From contig NZ_JACJQL010000011.1 in the NCBI RefSeq assembly GCF_014696625.1, positions 62,001 to 126,000 on the forward strand: DNA of 64,000 bases, read 5' to 3'. The position numbers and the translations under genes were made by a program. Shown here piece by piece: positions 18,650-29,040 of this stretch (the stretch's first letter is position 1; the number at the start of each line of letters is the position of its first letter). A model generated the notes under the pieces. That model did no database searches. It saw only the letters and a program-made list of their open reading frames with translations, and was not told the DNA's origin. Source of the DNA: Nostoc parmelioides FACHB-3921. Lineage in GTDB: Bacteria; Cyanobacteriota; Cyanobacteriia; Cyanobacteriales; Nostocaceae.

Positions 18650-19480
18650 GGTCTTGAATGGTTATCCTTTATGGTGGATTGTTGAGATGTTGTCATTTTT
18701 CCCACTTAAGTTGCCCTTTCTTCCTTGGAGTCTTAAAAGTGGTTTTCACTTTCGATGACACACCAGTGCATTGGCAATATTCTAGTAAGGATACGCAGAG
18801 CAATAGTATTATAATGCGCTATTATATATCCCTTTGAAAGTGGCGGGTGAAAATACACTGATTAAATAATAATCTTTCTAGTTCACAAGTAAGTATTGGC
18901 TTAAGATGACCCTAGCTGCAACACAACCCGCGTTTTCATCGGCTTACTGCTCTACAATACCCTTCTGATGTTCAGCCTTTGTTTAGATGTTCACAAGCAA
19001 GTAAGGGAGTTGTTGGCAAAGGATGGGTTAAAAATGCTGATTCTTGCGCCACCATTATGCCTATCAAGTGTTTTTGGACGATTCGCTCAATAACCTCCGG
19101 GTTTGCTTGGCGATACCAGACACTTCCGGTTAGACAACTATTATCGATCTAGAACAACAAACTAGCAAGCTATAAGCTTGAGTTTTGTTGCACTACATCA
19201 CTGTATTGTTACTCATTGAGCGTCTCCCTGATTACTGTTCTATAACAATTTCCCCAGTTTGCAAATAAAGTTGTCCATATAAAAATATTCATTACTTACA
19301 GAAAAGAACCTGAAAAATACGAATAATTGAGTATTAGTACTTACGGTCTTGTTGGGAAACGTATAGATGATGACTTCTTAGTTGTAATTCGTAATACTCA
19401 CCAAAAGCAAGAAGCAAGCTATTTAATTTGTAATTCGTAATGGAAAGCCTGCCAAACAACTACTCCCTACTCCCCAATCA
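18650..19480. other. divergent spacer between rre1 and groESL
   Basis: About 830 bases without a supported gene. Toward rre1, two TATAAT words on the minus strand (complements of 18808-18813 and 18821-18826) lie in an AT-rich near-palindrome and may serve as -10 elements. The 15-mer GTTCACAAGTAAGTA at 18881 recurs with one change at 18989. GTAATTCGTAAT occurs twice near 19383-19441. No function can be assigned to these repeats. Confidence 0.4.
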
Positions 19481-19485
19481 TTCTA

Positions 19486-19501
19486 GTTCGGAAACCCGTA
19501 C
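19486..19501. promoter_or_regulatory. K-box upstream of groESL
   Basis: GTTCGGAAACCCGTAC fits the K-box consensus GTTCGG-NNAN-CCNNAC described for cyanobacterial groESL promoters, which takes part in light- and heat-dependent expression independent of HrcA. It lies 100 bp upstream of groES and 39 bp upstream of CIRCE. Confidence 0.75.
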
Positions 19502-19540
19502 ACACGTAAATATTGCCATTGGGGACTATTCTTCGGTAGA

Positions 19541-19567
19541 TTAGCACTCAGGAGTTGAGAGTGCTAA
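19541..19567. promoter_or_regulatory. CIRCE operator (HrcA site)
   Basis: TTAGCACTC and GAGTGCTAA, separated by exactly 9 bp, form a perfect CIRCE inverted repeat 18 bp before the groES start codon. HrcA represses groESL through this element, with release on heat stress. Confidence 0.97.
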
Positions 19568-19585
19568 CTCTGGAGAAATTAAAGT

Positions 19586-19897
19586 ATGGCAGCAGTATCT
19601 CTAAGCGTATCCACCGTTAAACCTTTAGGCGATCGCGTTTTCGTGAAAGTGAGCGCCTCTGAAGAAAAGACCGCAGGTGGTTTGTATTTGCCCGACACCG
19701 CTAAGGAAAAACCCCAAGTAGGTGAAGTAGTTGCTCTTGGAGCAGGCAAACGGAATGACGACGGTAGCCGTCAAGAATTGGAAGTAAAAGTTGGCGATAA
19801 AGTGCTGTACTCCAAGTACGCTGGCACCGATGTCAAGCTGGGAACCGAAGAATACGTCCTACTGTCTGAAAAAGACATTCTAGCAGTCGTTGGCTAA
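19586..19897 (+). CDS. groES: co-chaperonin GroES
   Basis: 103 residues, the typical length. The GroES core is complete: [11 protein letters not shown] at the N-terminus, the mobile-loop region [27 protein letters not shown], and [17 protein letters not shown]. It forms the heptameric lid of the GroEL chamber in the cytoplasm. It is the first gene of the groES-groEL operon, behind K-box and CIRCE, 95 bp before groEL. Confidence 0.98.
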   Translation: MAAVSLSVSTVKPLGDRVFVKVSASEEKTAGGLYLPDTAKEKPQVGEVVALGAGKRNDDGSRQELEVKVGDKVLYSKYAGTDVKLGTEEYVLLSEKDILAVVG

Positions 19898-19971
19898 TGG
19901 GTAATAGGTAATAGGTAATCGCAATACCTATTTACTGATGATCAAATTTCACGACACAAAACTTGATTTAA

Positions 19972-21627
<1,656 letters not shown>

Positions 21628-21659
21628 TATTCTGTAGTCAGTCAGATAATTTAAAAAAC

Positions 21660-21695
21660 AGCTGCTTCCCTACTAGTGGAGGCGGCTATTTTTTT
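21660..21695 (+). terminator. intrinsic terminator of groESL
   Basis: AGCTGCTTCC pairs with GGAGGCGGCT (10 bp including G-T wobbles) around CTACTAGT, followed by A and a run of seven T. It lies 33 bp after the groEL stop codon. Confidence 0.85.
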
Positions 21696-21778
21696 GTCAA
21701 CTCTTCCCTTTCCAGAAAAAGGGAAACTGCTAACATAAGATTTAAGCGACAGACATATTATTTTGAGGAAATTTAACT

Positions 21779-22066
21779 ATGACTTTGATTAATCATCAAC
21801 CTAATTCTCAGAGATTAACTAAAATTGTCAAAACCTTAATTGACAACAATCATATTTATAAGGAAAACTTAAATCAACAGGAAATGATTGAAATGATTAA
21901 TCGCACTTTTGATCCGGCTGCTGTTCCTGATCTGGAAAGCATCTCTGAGGAAGAATTGACGAAACGGATTAAAAGTATTTTGTCTTTAAATTTAGTTTCA
22001 GGAATGCTAAATGATTTGACTCCAGAGCAAATGCAACTTTTTGATGAATCTGTAAGACGAGGTTAG
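21779..22066 (+). CDS. VapB-like antitoxin candidate
   Basis: 95 residues, acidic and predicted helical (DLESISEEELTKRIKSIL and DLTPEQMQLFDESVRRG). The stop codon directly abuts the start codon of a PIN-domain toxin, the classic antitoxin-first arrangement. GAGGAAATTT precedes the ATG. I recognise no DNA-binding fold by eye. The name rests on position and size. Confidence 0.65.
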   Translation: MTLINHQPNSQRLTKIVKTLIDNNHIYKENLNQQEMIEMINRTFDPAAVPDLESISEEELTKRIKSILSLNLVSGMLNDLTPEQMQLFDESVRRG

Positions 22067-22471
22067 ATGGGTTATTTATTAGATACTAATATTGTTTCCG
22101 CATCACTGAAACAAAATATTGAAATAGGATTAAAAATTACAGAAATACGTCGCCAAGGTCAATTTATTAGCATTAGTGGAATAACTTACTATGAAGTTCA
22201 AAGAGGACTTTTAAGAAGCAATGCTACAAAGAAACTAGTTTTATTTCAACAATTTTGCCAAGATTATCCTATTTTATTTTTAGATGATATCAAGATTTTT
22301 GAAAAAGCCTCAGAAATTCATGCTGATTTAACCAGCAGAGGTCAAATTATTCAGGATGCGGATATTTTGATAGCTGCTACGGCTATAATTCATGATTTAA
22401 TTTTAGTCTCTCATGATTCAGATTTAACTAGAGTAAAAAATTTACAGTTAGAAAATTGGTTAATTGATTAG
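22067..22471 (+). CDS. PIN-domain toxin, VapC type
   Basis: 134 residues. The acidic PIN residues are in place: Asp6 (LLDTNIV), Glu43 (TYYEVQRGLL), Asp97/Asp99 (IQDADILIAATA) and Asp117/Asp119 (VSHDSDLTRV). VapC toxins are Mg-dependent RNases, often cutting tRNA or rRNA, and are held inactive by the partner encoded just upstream. With that gene it forms a complete type II module placed between groEL and the ParA pair. Confidence 0.85.
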   Translation: MGYLLDTNIVSASLKQNIEIGLKITEIRRQGQFISISGITYYEVQRGLLRSNATKKLVLFQQFCQDYPILFLDDIKIFEKASEIHADLTSRGQIIQDADILIAATAIIHDLILVSHDSDLTRVKNLQLENWLID

Positions 22472-22593
22472 TTTATTTTTTAAAGTCATCTTTTGGGAGA
22501 TTTTAATAATTCTGCTTTTACTAAACAAGGATTTGCTCATCCTACGCCATTATCAAATATTTCCTACAATTAATATCATGTATTGCATACCTG

Positions 22594-23013
22594 TCACGTT
22601 TTAGAAATTGATGCTGCAAGTAATTTTCCGCTTTTATCTTGAGCTTGTAATTTTTGAATAATATGCTCAATAATATTACTCAAATCTTTTCGACGACGTA
22701 TAGAGCGATTTGGATCAAGTTGACCATGTTTCAGTAATTCTCTCACCTGCTCCCCTAACTCTAATAAGTAAAGCTTTAGTTGTTCTTCACCCTGTGCGCG
22801 TAAAATTTGCCGACATTCAGCAAGGATTAAATCACCATTTTCTAGAGTTTTACTAAGATGTGGCTGCTTTTGTTTTACATCAGATAAATCTTGCACTTTA
22901 TGAGAATTTGAACTATTAGCCAGATATTTTTTTACAACCTTGGCAACTTGCGGATCAGATTCTACGATTTCTGCAATAGCTCTTAGTAAATTGGCAATTT
23001 GTGATGTTTCCAT
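22594..23013 (-). CDS. partner protein of ParA-like ATPase, unknown function
   Basis: 139 residues, helical and strongly charged, with RSIRRRKDLSNIIEHIIQKLQAQ near the C-terminus. Its start codon overlaps the ParA stop codon by one base (TAATG), so the two are translationally coupled. By position it could play the ParB or regulatory role, but no ParB motif is visible. Base composition is AT-rich like ParA. Confidence 0.65.
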   Translation of the reverse strand: METSQIANLLRAIAEIVESDPQVAKVVKKYLANSSNSHKVQDLSDVKQKQPHLSKTLENGDLILAECRQILRAQGEEQLKLYLLELGEQVRELLKHGQLDPNRSIRRRKDLSNIIEHIIQKLQAQDKSGKLLAASISKT

Positions 23014-23870
23014 TATCTACCTACTCTTTGAATAACTTCTTGAGATAAATCTTTTAAAGACTCATATAAATCGCCATATTTTTGTTTATATGTCAATTTA
23101 CCACCAAAATCCAAATTTTCAGCTAATTTTGCCCTTTCGGCAATTTTAATTTTAAAAACAGATGGAAAATCAGAACTAGTAGTAATAAACTCAACTAATT
23201 GATTTTCATTAGCTCTAGATATGTTAAATCTAGATATTAAAGTTCCTAAAGGTTTTAAGTTATGCCCAGCTTCATCATTAAATTTATTAATATGTTTTAA
23301 AATTAATCTTAATCCACCTATAGACATACGATTGGGAGTGCAAGGTAGAATACAAAAATTGCTTGCTAAAAATGCACTTTTTATTGTTTTATTAATTGTG
23401 GGTGGGCAATCAATCAAAATATAATCATAATTTTGGGATACATTCTTGATAACTTCATTTAGTAAATCAATTGCTTTTAACCCTAGATTAAAATAGAATC
23501 CATCAGGTAAATCTTCCTGAATTTCAAATAGTATAGGACTGCTTGGTATAATGTGTAGGCATTTGAACTTAGCTTTTAAGTTAGAAATATGTTGTTTAAC
23601 TATAAATTTTTCAGCTTTAATATTATCTAAAAAGTCTTTGGGATATTTAAACAAATAAGGCAAAGTCAACTTCCTTGTTTCAAAATCTTTAAACCATATA
23701 TCTTCTGACATTAAAATATTTGTTAAATTACACTGCGGATCAAGATCAATCACTAAAACTCGCTTATTACACATGGTATCGCCTGCCAAATATTCCGCTA
23801 ATGCCATGACAATAGTAGTTTTACCTACTCCTCCCTTGAGGTTGCAGATACTAATCACTTTAGCTGTCAT
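23013..23870 (-). CDS. ParA/Soj-family ATPase
   Basis: 285 residues. The deviant Walker A KGGVGKTT (12-19) with the signature lysine, VLVIDLDPQCNLT (switch I, about 39-51) and DYILIDCPPTIN (Walker B) identify a ParA/MinD-type ATPase of the plasmid-partition group. Such proteins position DNA or protein cargo on the nucleoid. It is not the usual chromosomal parAB pair and has no recognisable parS nearby. AT-rich compared with groEL and urease genes. Probably derived from a plasmid or integrated element. Confidence 0.85.
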   Translation of the reverse strand: MTAKVISICNLKGGVGKTTIVMALAEYLAGDTMCNKRVLVIDLDPQCNLTNILMSEDIWFKDFETRKLTLPYLFKYPKDFLDNIKAEKFIVKQHISNLKAKFKCLHIIPSSPILFEIQEDLPDGFYFNLGLKAIDLLNEVIKNVSQNYDYILIDCPPTINKTIKSAFLASNFCILPCTPNRMSIGGLRLILKHINKFNDEAGHNLKPLGTLISRFNISRANENQLVEFITTSSDFPSVFKIKIAERAKLAENLDFGGKLTYKQKYGDLYESLKDLSQEVIQRVGR

Positions 23871-24056
23871 AATTTACGATTGACTGAAAAATTTTTGGGA
23901 CTATATTTATAGACTTCCCGGAAACTCAGACAAAGTAACAGGTGCAATGTTCAGGGGTGAAAATTATCTCTATTTTCTCTGCGTCTTTGCGCCTACTCTA
24001 CGAGTTCCGCGTTAGCGGTATGCGTGAGATTATTATGTCTGTTGCTAGACACAATT

Positions 24057-24902
24057 ATGAGTGAAATTCTAGAAAAAGAAGTTTCTAATGCTTGGCATGG
24101 CAAACTTGATTTAGTTTATGCCGATCGCTCAAATTCCACCCAGTTAATTTACAATCACCAGCAAGCACCGCTAAAAGTACAACGTCCCTTTTATCCAGAA
24201 GGGGAAAAGGTCTGTCATAGCGTGATTTTACATACGGCTGGGGGTGTAGTGGGAGGCGATCGCTTATCTTATAACCTCCGCCTCCAACCCAACGCGCAAG
24301 CTTTAATTACCACCGCCGCCGCCGGGAAGGTATATCGCAGCGAAGGTTTACAAGCCAGACAAACCATCGAGATACAAGTTGATGCGGGTGCTTGTTTAGA
24401 ATGGCTACCGCAAGAAACAATATTATTTAACGGGGCAATTTATCGCCAAGATTTACGGGTAGAATTAGCCACTGGAGCCAATTTTTTAGGCTGGGAGATT
24501 ACCCGATTTGGTCGTAGTGCTAGAGGAGAGAAATTCTACCAAGGAGAATGGCGATCGCATACAGAAATTTGGCAACAAGGCGTTCCCTTGTGGATAGATC
24601 GTCAATGGCTACCAGGAAACGAAGCCGTTTTTCACAGTCCTCACGGTTTGGCTGGACAACCAATAGTAGGTAGTCTAGTTTGGTTGGGTAGTCCCATTTC
24701 CACAGAAATCATCGAAAAAGCGCGAAATTTAGGGAATACTCAAGGCGAAGCAGGCGTTACTTCCTTAGAAAATGGATTTTTATGTAGATATCGTGGTGCT
24801 TCCACATCTGAGGTGAGAAACTGGTTTACGTCTGTTTGGCAATTGCTGCGAGTTGAGTTTTTCAGTCGTGGTAAATGTATACCCAGAGTGTGGCAAACTT
24901 AA
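24057..24902 (+). CDS. ureD: urease accessory protein UreD
   Basis: 281 residues from the ATG at 24057 (MSEILEKEVSNAWHG); an in-frame ATG at 24024 adds 11 residues that are not UreD-like. Family landmarks: PFYPEG, HTAGGVVGGDRL, TTAAAGKVYRS, LEWLPQETILF and GREMRARGEKF-like RFGRSARGEKF. UreD (UreH) scaffolds the apo-urease for nickel insertion together with UreF and UreG, which are not in this window. It is the first gene of the urease cluster. A repeat of the type CCGCGTTAGCGG lies just upstream. Confidence 0.92.
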   Translation: MSEILEKEVSNAWHGKLDLVYADRSNSTQLIYNHQQAPLKVQRPFYPEGEKVCHSVILHTAGGVVGGDRLSYNLRLQPNAQALITTAAAGKVYRSEGLQARQTIEIQVDAGACLEWLPQETILFNGAIYRQDLRVELATGANFLGWEITRFGRSARGEKFYQGEWRSHTEIWQQGVPLWIDRQWLPGNEAVFHSPHGLAGQPIVGSLVWLGSPISTEIIEKARNLGNTQGEAGVTSLENGFLCRYRGASTSEVRNWFTSVWQLLRVEFFSRGKCIPRVWQT

Positions 24903-24929
24903 TTCGTAATTTGTAATTCCTAATTAATT

Positions 24930-25232
24930 ATGCAGCTTACGCCACAAGAGAAAGATAAATTATTGATTTTTACAGCCGCTTTAGTAGCAGAGAGGCGCAA
25001 AAATAGGGGGTTGAAACTTAACTATCCAGAAGCCGTGGCGTATATTTCTGCTGCTATTTTAGAAGGTGCGAGGGATGGCAATACAGTATCAGAGTTGATG
25101 AGTTATGGCACAACTCTTTTAACACGAGATGATGTTATGGAAGGGATAGCGGAAATGGTGCATGAAGTGCAGGTAGAGGCAACTTTTCCTGATGGGACAA
25201 AGTTGGTAACTGTGCATAATCCTATTCGTTAA
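24930..25232 (+). CDS. ureA: urease gamma subunit
   Basis: 100 residues, the exact family length. [39 protein letters not shown] and EGARDG are diagnostic. Structural subunit of the nickel urease that hydrolyses urea to ammonia and carbamate. 27 bp after ureD and 20 bp before ureB. Confidence 0.97.
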   Translation: MQLTPQEKDKLLIFTAALVAERRKNRGLKLNYPEAVAYISAAILEGARDGNTVSELMSYGTTLLTRDDVMEGIAEMVHEVQVEATFPDGTKLVTVHNPIR

Positions 25233-25252
25233 TTTAATAAATTTAATTAATT

Positions 25253-25564
25253 ATGATTCCAGGGGAAATAATTACACCAACCGGTGAAATTGAATTAAAT
25301 GCTGGTCGTGAGACTGTAAAATTGCTGGTTGCTAATACAGGAGATAGACCAATTCAAGTTGGTTCGCATTTTCACTTTTATGAAGTTAATAATGCGCTAA
25401 TTTTTGATAGGGAATTGGCTTTAGGAATGCGTCTGGATATTCCTGCGGGGACGGCGGTTAGGTTTGAACCTGGGGATGAGAAGGAAGTGATTTTAGTTCC
25501 TTTGGTTGGGAGTCGTGAGGTTTATGGGTTTAATGGGAAGGTGAATGGGCAATTACTAACTTAA
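25253..25564 (+). CDS. ureB: urease beta subunit
   Basis: 103 residues. [62 protein letters not shown] are typical UreB. It packs with UreA and UreC into the trimeric enzyme. In most bacteria ureC would follow at once, but here it starts 1.28 kb later because of an intervening gene. Confidence 0.97.
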   Translation: MIPGEIITPTGEIELNAGRETVKLLVANTGDRPIQVGSHFHFYEVNNALIFDRELALGMRLDIPAGTAVRFEPGDEKEVILVPLVGSREVYGFNGKVNGQLLT

Positions 25565-25776
25565 CACCAATTCTAGTCTTATTTGTTGAAGGCTATAATA
25601 TATTAGCTAATTTTTCATCGTACCTAAGCAAAAATCTAGGCTCCCATCGTAGGCGATTACCCTATACAAATCGATTGCTTTTTCACTTTTACAAAGCCAA
25701 CATAAATATGATATTTAGCTAATCATAGGCGCGGAAATTAATCAGTAAAACTTTCTAGATTTGGTTAAATTTAACA

Positions 25777-26694
25777 ATGATGCAATCTAACACGTTAAGA
25801 CTACTCGAAACTATTCTCGACGATGCGATTAAATCTAAGAAGAGAGATGAACCAGCAAGGAATGTATTATTAAATGCCATGAAACTTCCTGATGATCCTA
25901 AAAATATCTTAGATTTTTATCTAATTTTAAAAAAAGCTGAAGAAGAAGCAAGAAAATTAAATAATATTCCCAAAATTGATAGATACATTCAAGTAATAGA
26001 TGGGCTGCATCAGCTTTTTGTGGTTAATCATCTTTGGTCTACAGGATGGCATACTTTTGCTGATTATATTGAAAGTAGAAATGTACTCAATACTCTAGAT
26101 GCACTAGCAAACTATTGTCATGCTCAAAAACGTACAGTATTTCTAGATATAGATTTTTTAGAAAAACTTAACTTTGAAGTTGAGTCTATTCGGAAGAAAA
26201 TAATAAATTCGGATTTGTCTCAACAATTAAAAAGATATTTAATTGAGAAAATTGAAGATATTTTACAAGCCTTGCGTCGATATTACATTGATGGAAATGA
26301 AGGACTAGAAAAGACGGCTAAATCCTTAATGACTGATTTGCTTGTCATAGAGAATACACTAAAAGATGATGATAAAAAGAATGGTACCTATAAAGGATTT
26401 AAAGCATTTATTATCAGCCTAGTAATGTTTCTTCAACCTACTAGCGTTTATGACATAATTGGAGCCGTACCTGATATAACAGAATTTTGGATACCTAAAA
26501 TTGAGGAATTAACTAACGGTACAGAAAAAATAGAAAAACTTATAGATGATGAATCAAGTGTACAAGCTATTTTTGAAAAAGCTTCAGAGATATTTAGCAG
26601 AGATTCAATAAGAAAGCTTTCAGGAAAGGAACAAAAAGCGCTGCCACCTTCAAAGGAAAATTTAGAAGAAAATAGATTTAATAATGAAGAGTAA
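25777..26694 (+). CDS. unknown protein inserted in the urease operon
   Basis: 305 residues, AT-rich, Lys/Glu/Ile/Asn-rich and predicted mainly helical. One moderately hydrophobic stretch lies around residues 205-230 (AFIISLVMFLQPTSVYDIIG). The tail is charged and Ser/Glu-rich. No domain I recognise. It lies on the same strand as ureB and ureC, with 212 bp before and 146 bp after it, each with AT-rich non-coding sequence. Its composition differs from the urease genes, which suggests acquisition. It need not have a role in urea use. Confidence 0.7.
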   Translation: MMQSNTLRLLETILDDAIKSKKRDEPARNVLLNAMKLPDDPKNILDFYLILKKAEEEARKLNNIPKIDRYIQVIDGLHQLFVVNHLWSTGWHTFADYIESRNVLNTLDALANYCHAQKRTVFLDIDFLEKLNFEVESIRKKIINSDLSQQLKRYLIEKIEDILQALRRYYIDGNEGLEKTAKSLMTDLLVIENTLKDDDKKNGTYKGFKAFIISLVMFLQPTSVYDIIGAVPDITEFWIPKIEELTNGTEKIEKLIDDESSVQAIFEKASEIFSRDSIRKLSGKEQKALPPSKENLEENRFNNEE

Positions 26695-26840
26695 CCCTGA
26701 AGTTTGATAAAACTCATGCAATCTACTATCTATTTCTTATAAAAAGTAAGTTGACTTTATTTAAACAATGAATGAATATTTGTACTCAAATTTTATCAGA
26801 TCATAAGTAAACACTATAATACTTTTACCGGGAGTATACC

Positions 26841-28547
26841 ATGCCCTACAGAATGTCCCGCCGCGCCTACGCTGAAACCTACGGCCCCACAGTAGGCGAT
26901 CGCATCCGACTAGCTGACACCGAATTATTTATACAAGTAGAACAAGACTTCACAACCTACGGTGACGAAGTGAAATTCGGCGGTGGTAAAGTCATCAGGG
27001 ATGGTATGGGACAATCCCCCATTTCCAACGCTGATGGTGCAGTAGATTTAGTGATTACTAATGCTTTGATTCTCGATTGGTGGGGAATAGTTAAAGCAGA
27101 TATTGGGATTAAAGATGGCAAGATATTTAAAATTGGGAAAGCCGGGAATCCCTATATTCAAGATCATGTAGATATTATTATCGGCCCTGGAACCGAAGCC
27201 TTAGCTGGGGAAGGAATGATTCTCACGGCTGGCGGTATTGATACTCATATCCATTTTATTTGCCCCCAACAAATTGAAGTAGCGATCGCCTCCGGTATCA
27301 CTACCATGATTGGCGGCGGTACAGGCCCAGCCACAGGAACAAACGCCACTACCTGCACCCCCGGCCCTTGGAATATGTACAGGATGCTGCAAGCGGCTGA
27401 TGCTTTTCCTATGAACTTAGGATTTTTAGGTAAAGGTAACGCCAGTCAACCCCAAGGACTGACAGAACAAATTTTTGCTGGTGCAATTGGTTTAAAACTC
27501 CATGAAGACTGGGGAACCACCCCCGCCACCATTGACACTTGCTTGAGTGTAGCCGATGAATACGACGTACAAGTAGCCATCCACACCGACACCCTCAACG
27601 AAGCCGGATTTGTTGAAGATACCATCGCCGCCTTTAAAAATCGCGCCATCCACACCTACCACACCGAAGGCGCAGGCGGTGGACACGCACCAGATATTAT
27701 CAAAGTCTGTGGACAAGCCAACGTTCTTCCATCTTCCACCAACCCTACCCGCCCTTACACCGTCAACACCTTAGACGAACACCTCGATATGTTGATGGTA
27801 TGTCATCACCTTGATCCGGCGATCGCCGAAGATGTAGCTTTTGCCGAATCCCGCATCCGCCGCGAAACCATCGCCGCCGAAGATATTCTCCATGACTTAG
27901 GCGCATTTAGTATGATTGCTTCCGATTCCCAAGCAATGGGCAGAGTAGGGGAAGTAATAATTCGCACTTGGCAGACATCCCACAAAATGAAAGTACAACG
28001 GGGAAGCCTTACCGGAGATGGTGAAGCAGACAATTTAAGAGCTAAAAGATATGTTGCTAAATACACAATCAATCCTGCAATTACGCATGGAATCGCTCAG
28101 TATGTAGGTTCTGTAGAAGCAGGTAAACTTGCAGATTTATGTTTGTGGCGACCAGCGTTTTTTGGTGTGAAGCCAGAGATAGTCATTAAAGGCGGGATGA
28201 TTGCTTGGTCACAAATGGGTGATGCTAACGCCAGCATTCCCACACCGCAACCTGTGCATATGCGTCCTATGTTTGGCAGTTTTGCAGGCGCGAGAAATGC
28301 CACATCTTTAACCTTTGTTTCCCAAGCCGCTTTAGAAAGAGAAATTCCTCAGCAATTGGGTTTAGGAAAATCAGCAGTCGCAGTTTCTGGAACTCGCCAA
28401 TTAACTAAACAGGATATGAAACTGAATGATGCTTTACCTCATATAGAAGTAGATTCGGAAACATACCAAGTCAGGGCAGATGGGGAATTGTTAACTTGTG
28501 AACCTGCAACAGTGTTACCAATGGCGCAGAGGTATTTTTTATTTTAA
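26841..28547 (+). CDS. ureC: urease alpha subunit (catalytic)
   Basis: 568 residues, normal length. Nickel ligands are visible in DTHIHFICP, the carbamylated lysine in [12 protein letters not shown], further histidines in AIHTDTLNE and [12 protein letters not shown], and the flap-region [21 protein letters not shown] near the N-terminus and RYFLF at the C-terminus are diagnostic. CGGGAG precedes the ATG; because of the gap after ureB it may need its own promoter or depend on read-through past the inserted gene. Confidence 0.98.
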   Translation: MPYRMSRRAYAETYGPTVGDRIRLADTELFIQVEQDFTTYGDEVKFGGGKVIRDGMGQSPISNADGAVDLVITNALILDWWGIVKADIGIKDGKIFKIGKAGNPYIQDHVDIIIGPGTEALAGEGMILTAGGIDTHIHFICPQQIEVAIASGITTMIGGGTGPATGTNATTCTPGPWNMYRMLQAADAFPMNLGFLGKGNASQPQGLTEQIFAGAIGLKLHEDWGTTPATIDTCLSVADEYDVQVAIHTDTLNEAGFVEDTIAAFKNRAIHTYHTEGAGGGHAPDIIKVCGQANVLPSSTNPTRPYTVNTLDEHLDMLMVCHHLDPAIAEDVAFAESRIRRETIAAEDILHDLGAFSMIASDSQAMGRVGEVIIRTWQTSHKMKVQRGSLTGDGEADNLRAKRYVAKYTINPAITHGIAQYVGSVEAGKLADLCLWRPAFFGVKPEIVIKGGMIAWSQMGDANASIPTPQPVHMRPMFGSFAGARNATSLTFVSQAALEREIPQQLGLGKSAVAVSGTRQLTKQDMKLNDALPHIEVDSETYQVRADGELLTCEPATVLPMAQRYFLF

Positions 28548-28676
28548 AGCGTTAATTCTTTTAGAGTTTTACTATTAGCTGAAATTTTGTTTTGGAGTTA
28601 TGTTCAAAGAGTTAAACCGACAGTTAAACTCGAAAGTAATGCGACCTTTTAAGAAAAAATTGTTACAGATGAAGCA

Positions 28677-28853
28677 ATGAATCCAGTAGCTGTTTTGATT
28701 GATTATCAAGATTGGCAACAAATAGAAAAAATTCTAGAGACTTATCAATTACAGGAGAGTCAAGACTTCAACATTAACAAGTATTCCGGTGTTATAAAAC
28801 TGAAGCAATATCCTTTAGAGTATCAGCAGAATATTAAGAATGAATGGACTTGA
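28677..28853 (+). pseudogene. antitoxin remnant of a second VapBC-type module
   Basis: 58 codons starting with MNPVAVLIDYQDWQQIEKILE, the core of a common cyanobacterial Phd/VapB-like antitoxin. The same frame upstream reads EKIVTDEA, the usual preceding residues, but is interrupted by TAA at 28650-28652, so the N-terminal part seems to be lost or the gene starts internally. Its end overlaps the start of the PIN remnant. Confidence 0.55.
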
Positions 28854-28993
28854 CACAAGCCTTATTTTTGTTAGATACAAATGTAATCTTGTATTTATAT
28901 AGTTTTTATCAATTCCATCAAATTTTTAATTGCCAGATTGTTGATAGGGAGCTATCCTACTCTACGGAAGAGTCAAGCCTCATATTTAGCTAA
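28844..28993 (+). pseudogene. truncated PIN-domain toxin (VapC remnant)
   Basis: 49 codons from the ATG at 28844: MDLTQALFLLDTNVILYLY is the PIN N-terminus with its first catalytic Asp (LLDTN), then the similarity stops and the frame ends with TAA at 28991-28993. The other acidic residues are absent, so it cannot be an active RNase. The ATG overlaps the antitoxin 3' end, as in intact modules. Confidence 0.65.
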
Positions 28994-29040
28994 GTACTTG
29001 CTAATAAAAAAATCCCTATTACTCTATACTTTGGCATCCC

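Noticed and set aside
18906-18968. A 20-codon frame (MTLAATQPAFSS...) upstream of groESL.
   Set aside because: No ribosome-binding site and too short to support without conservation data.
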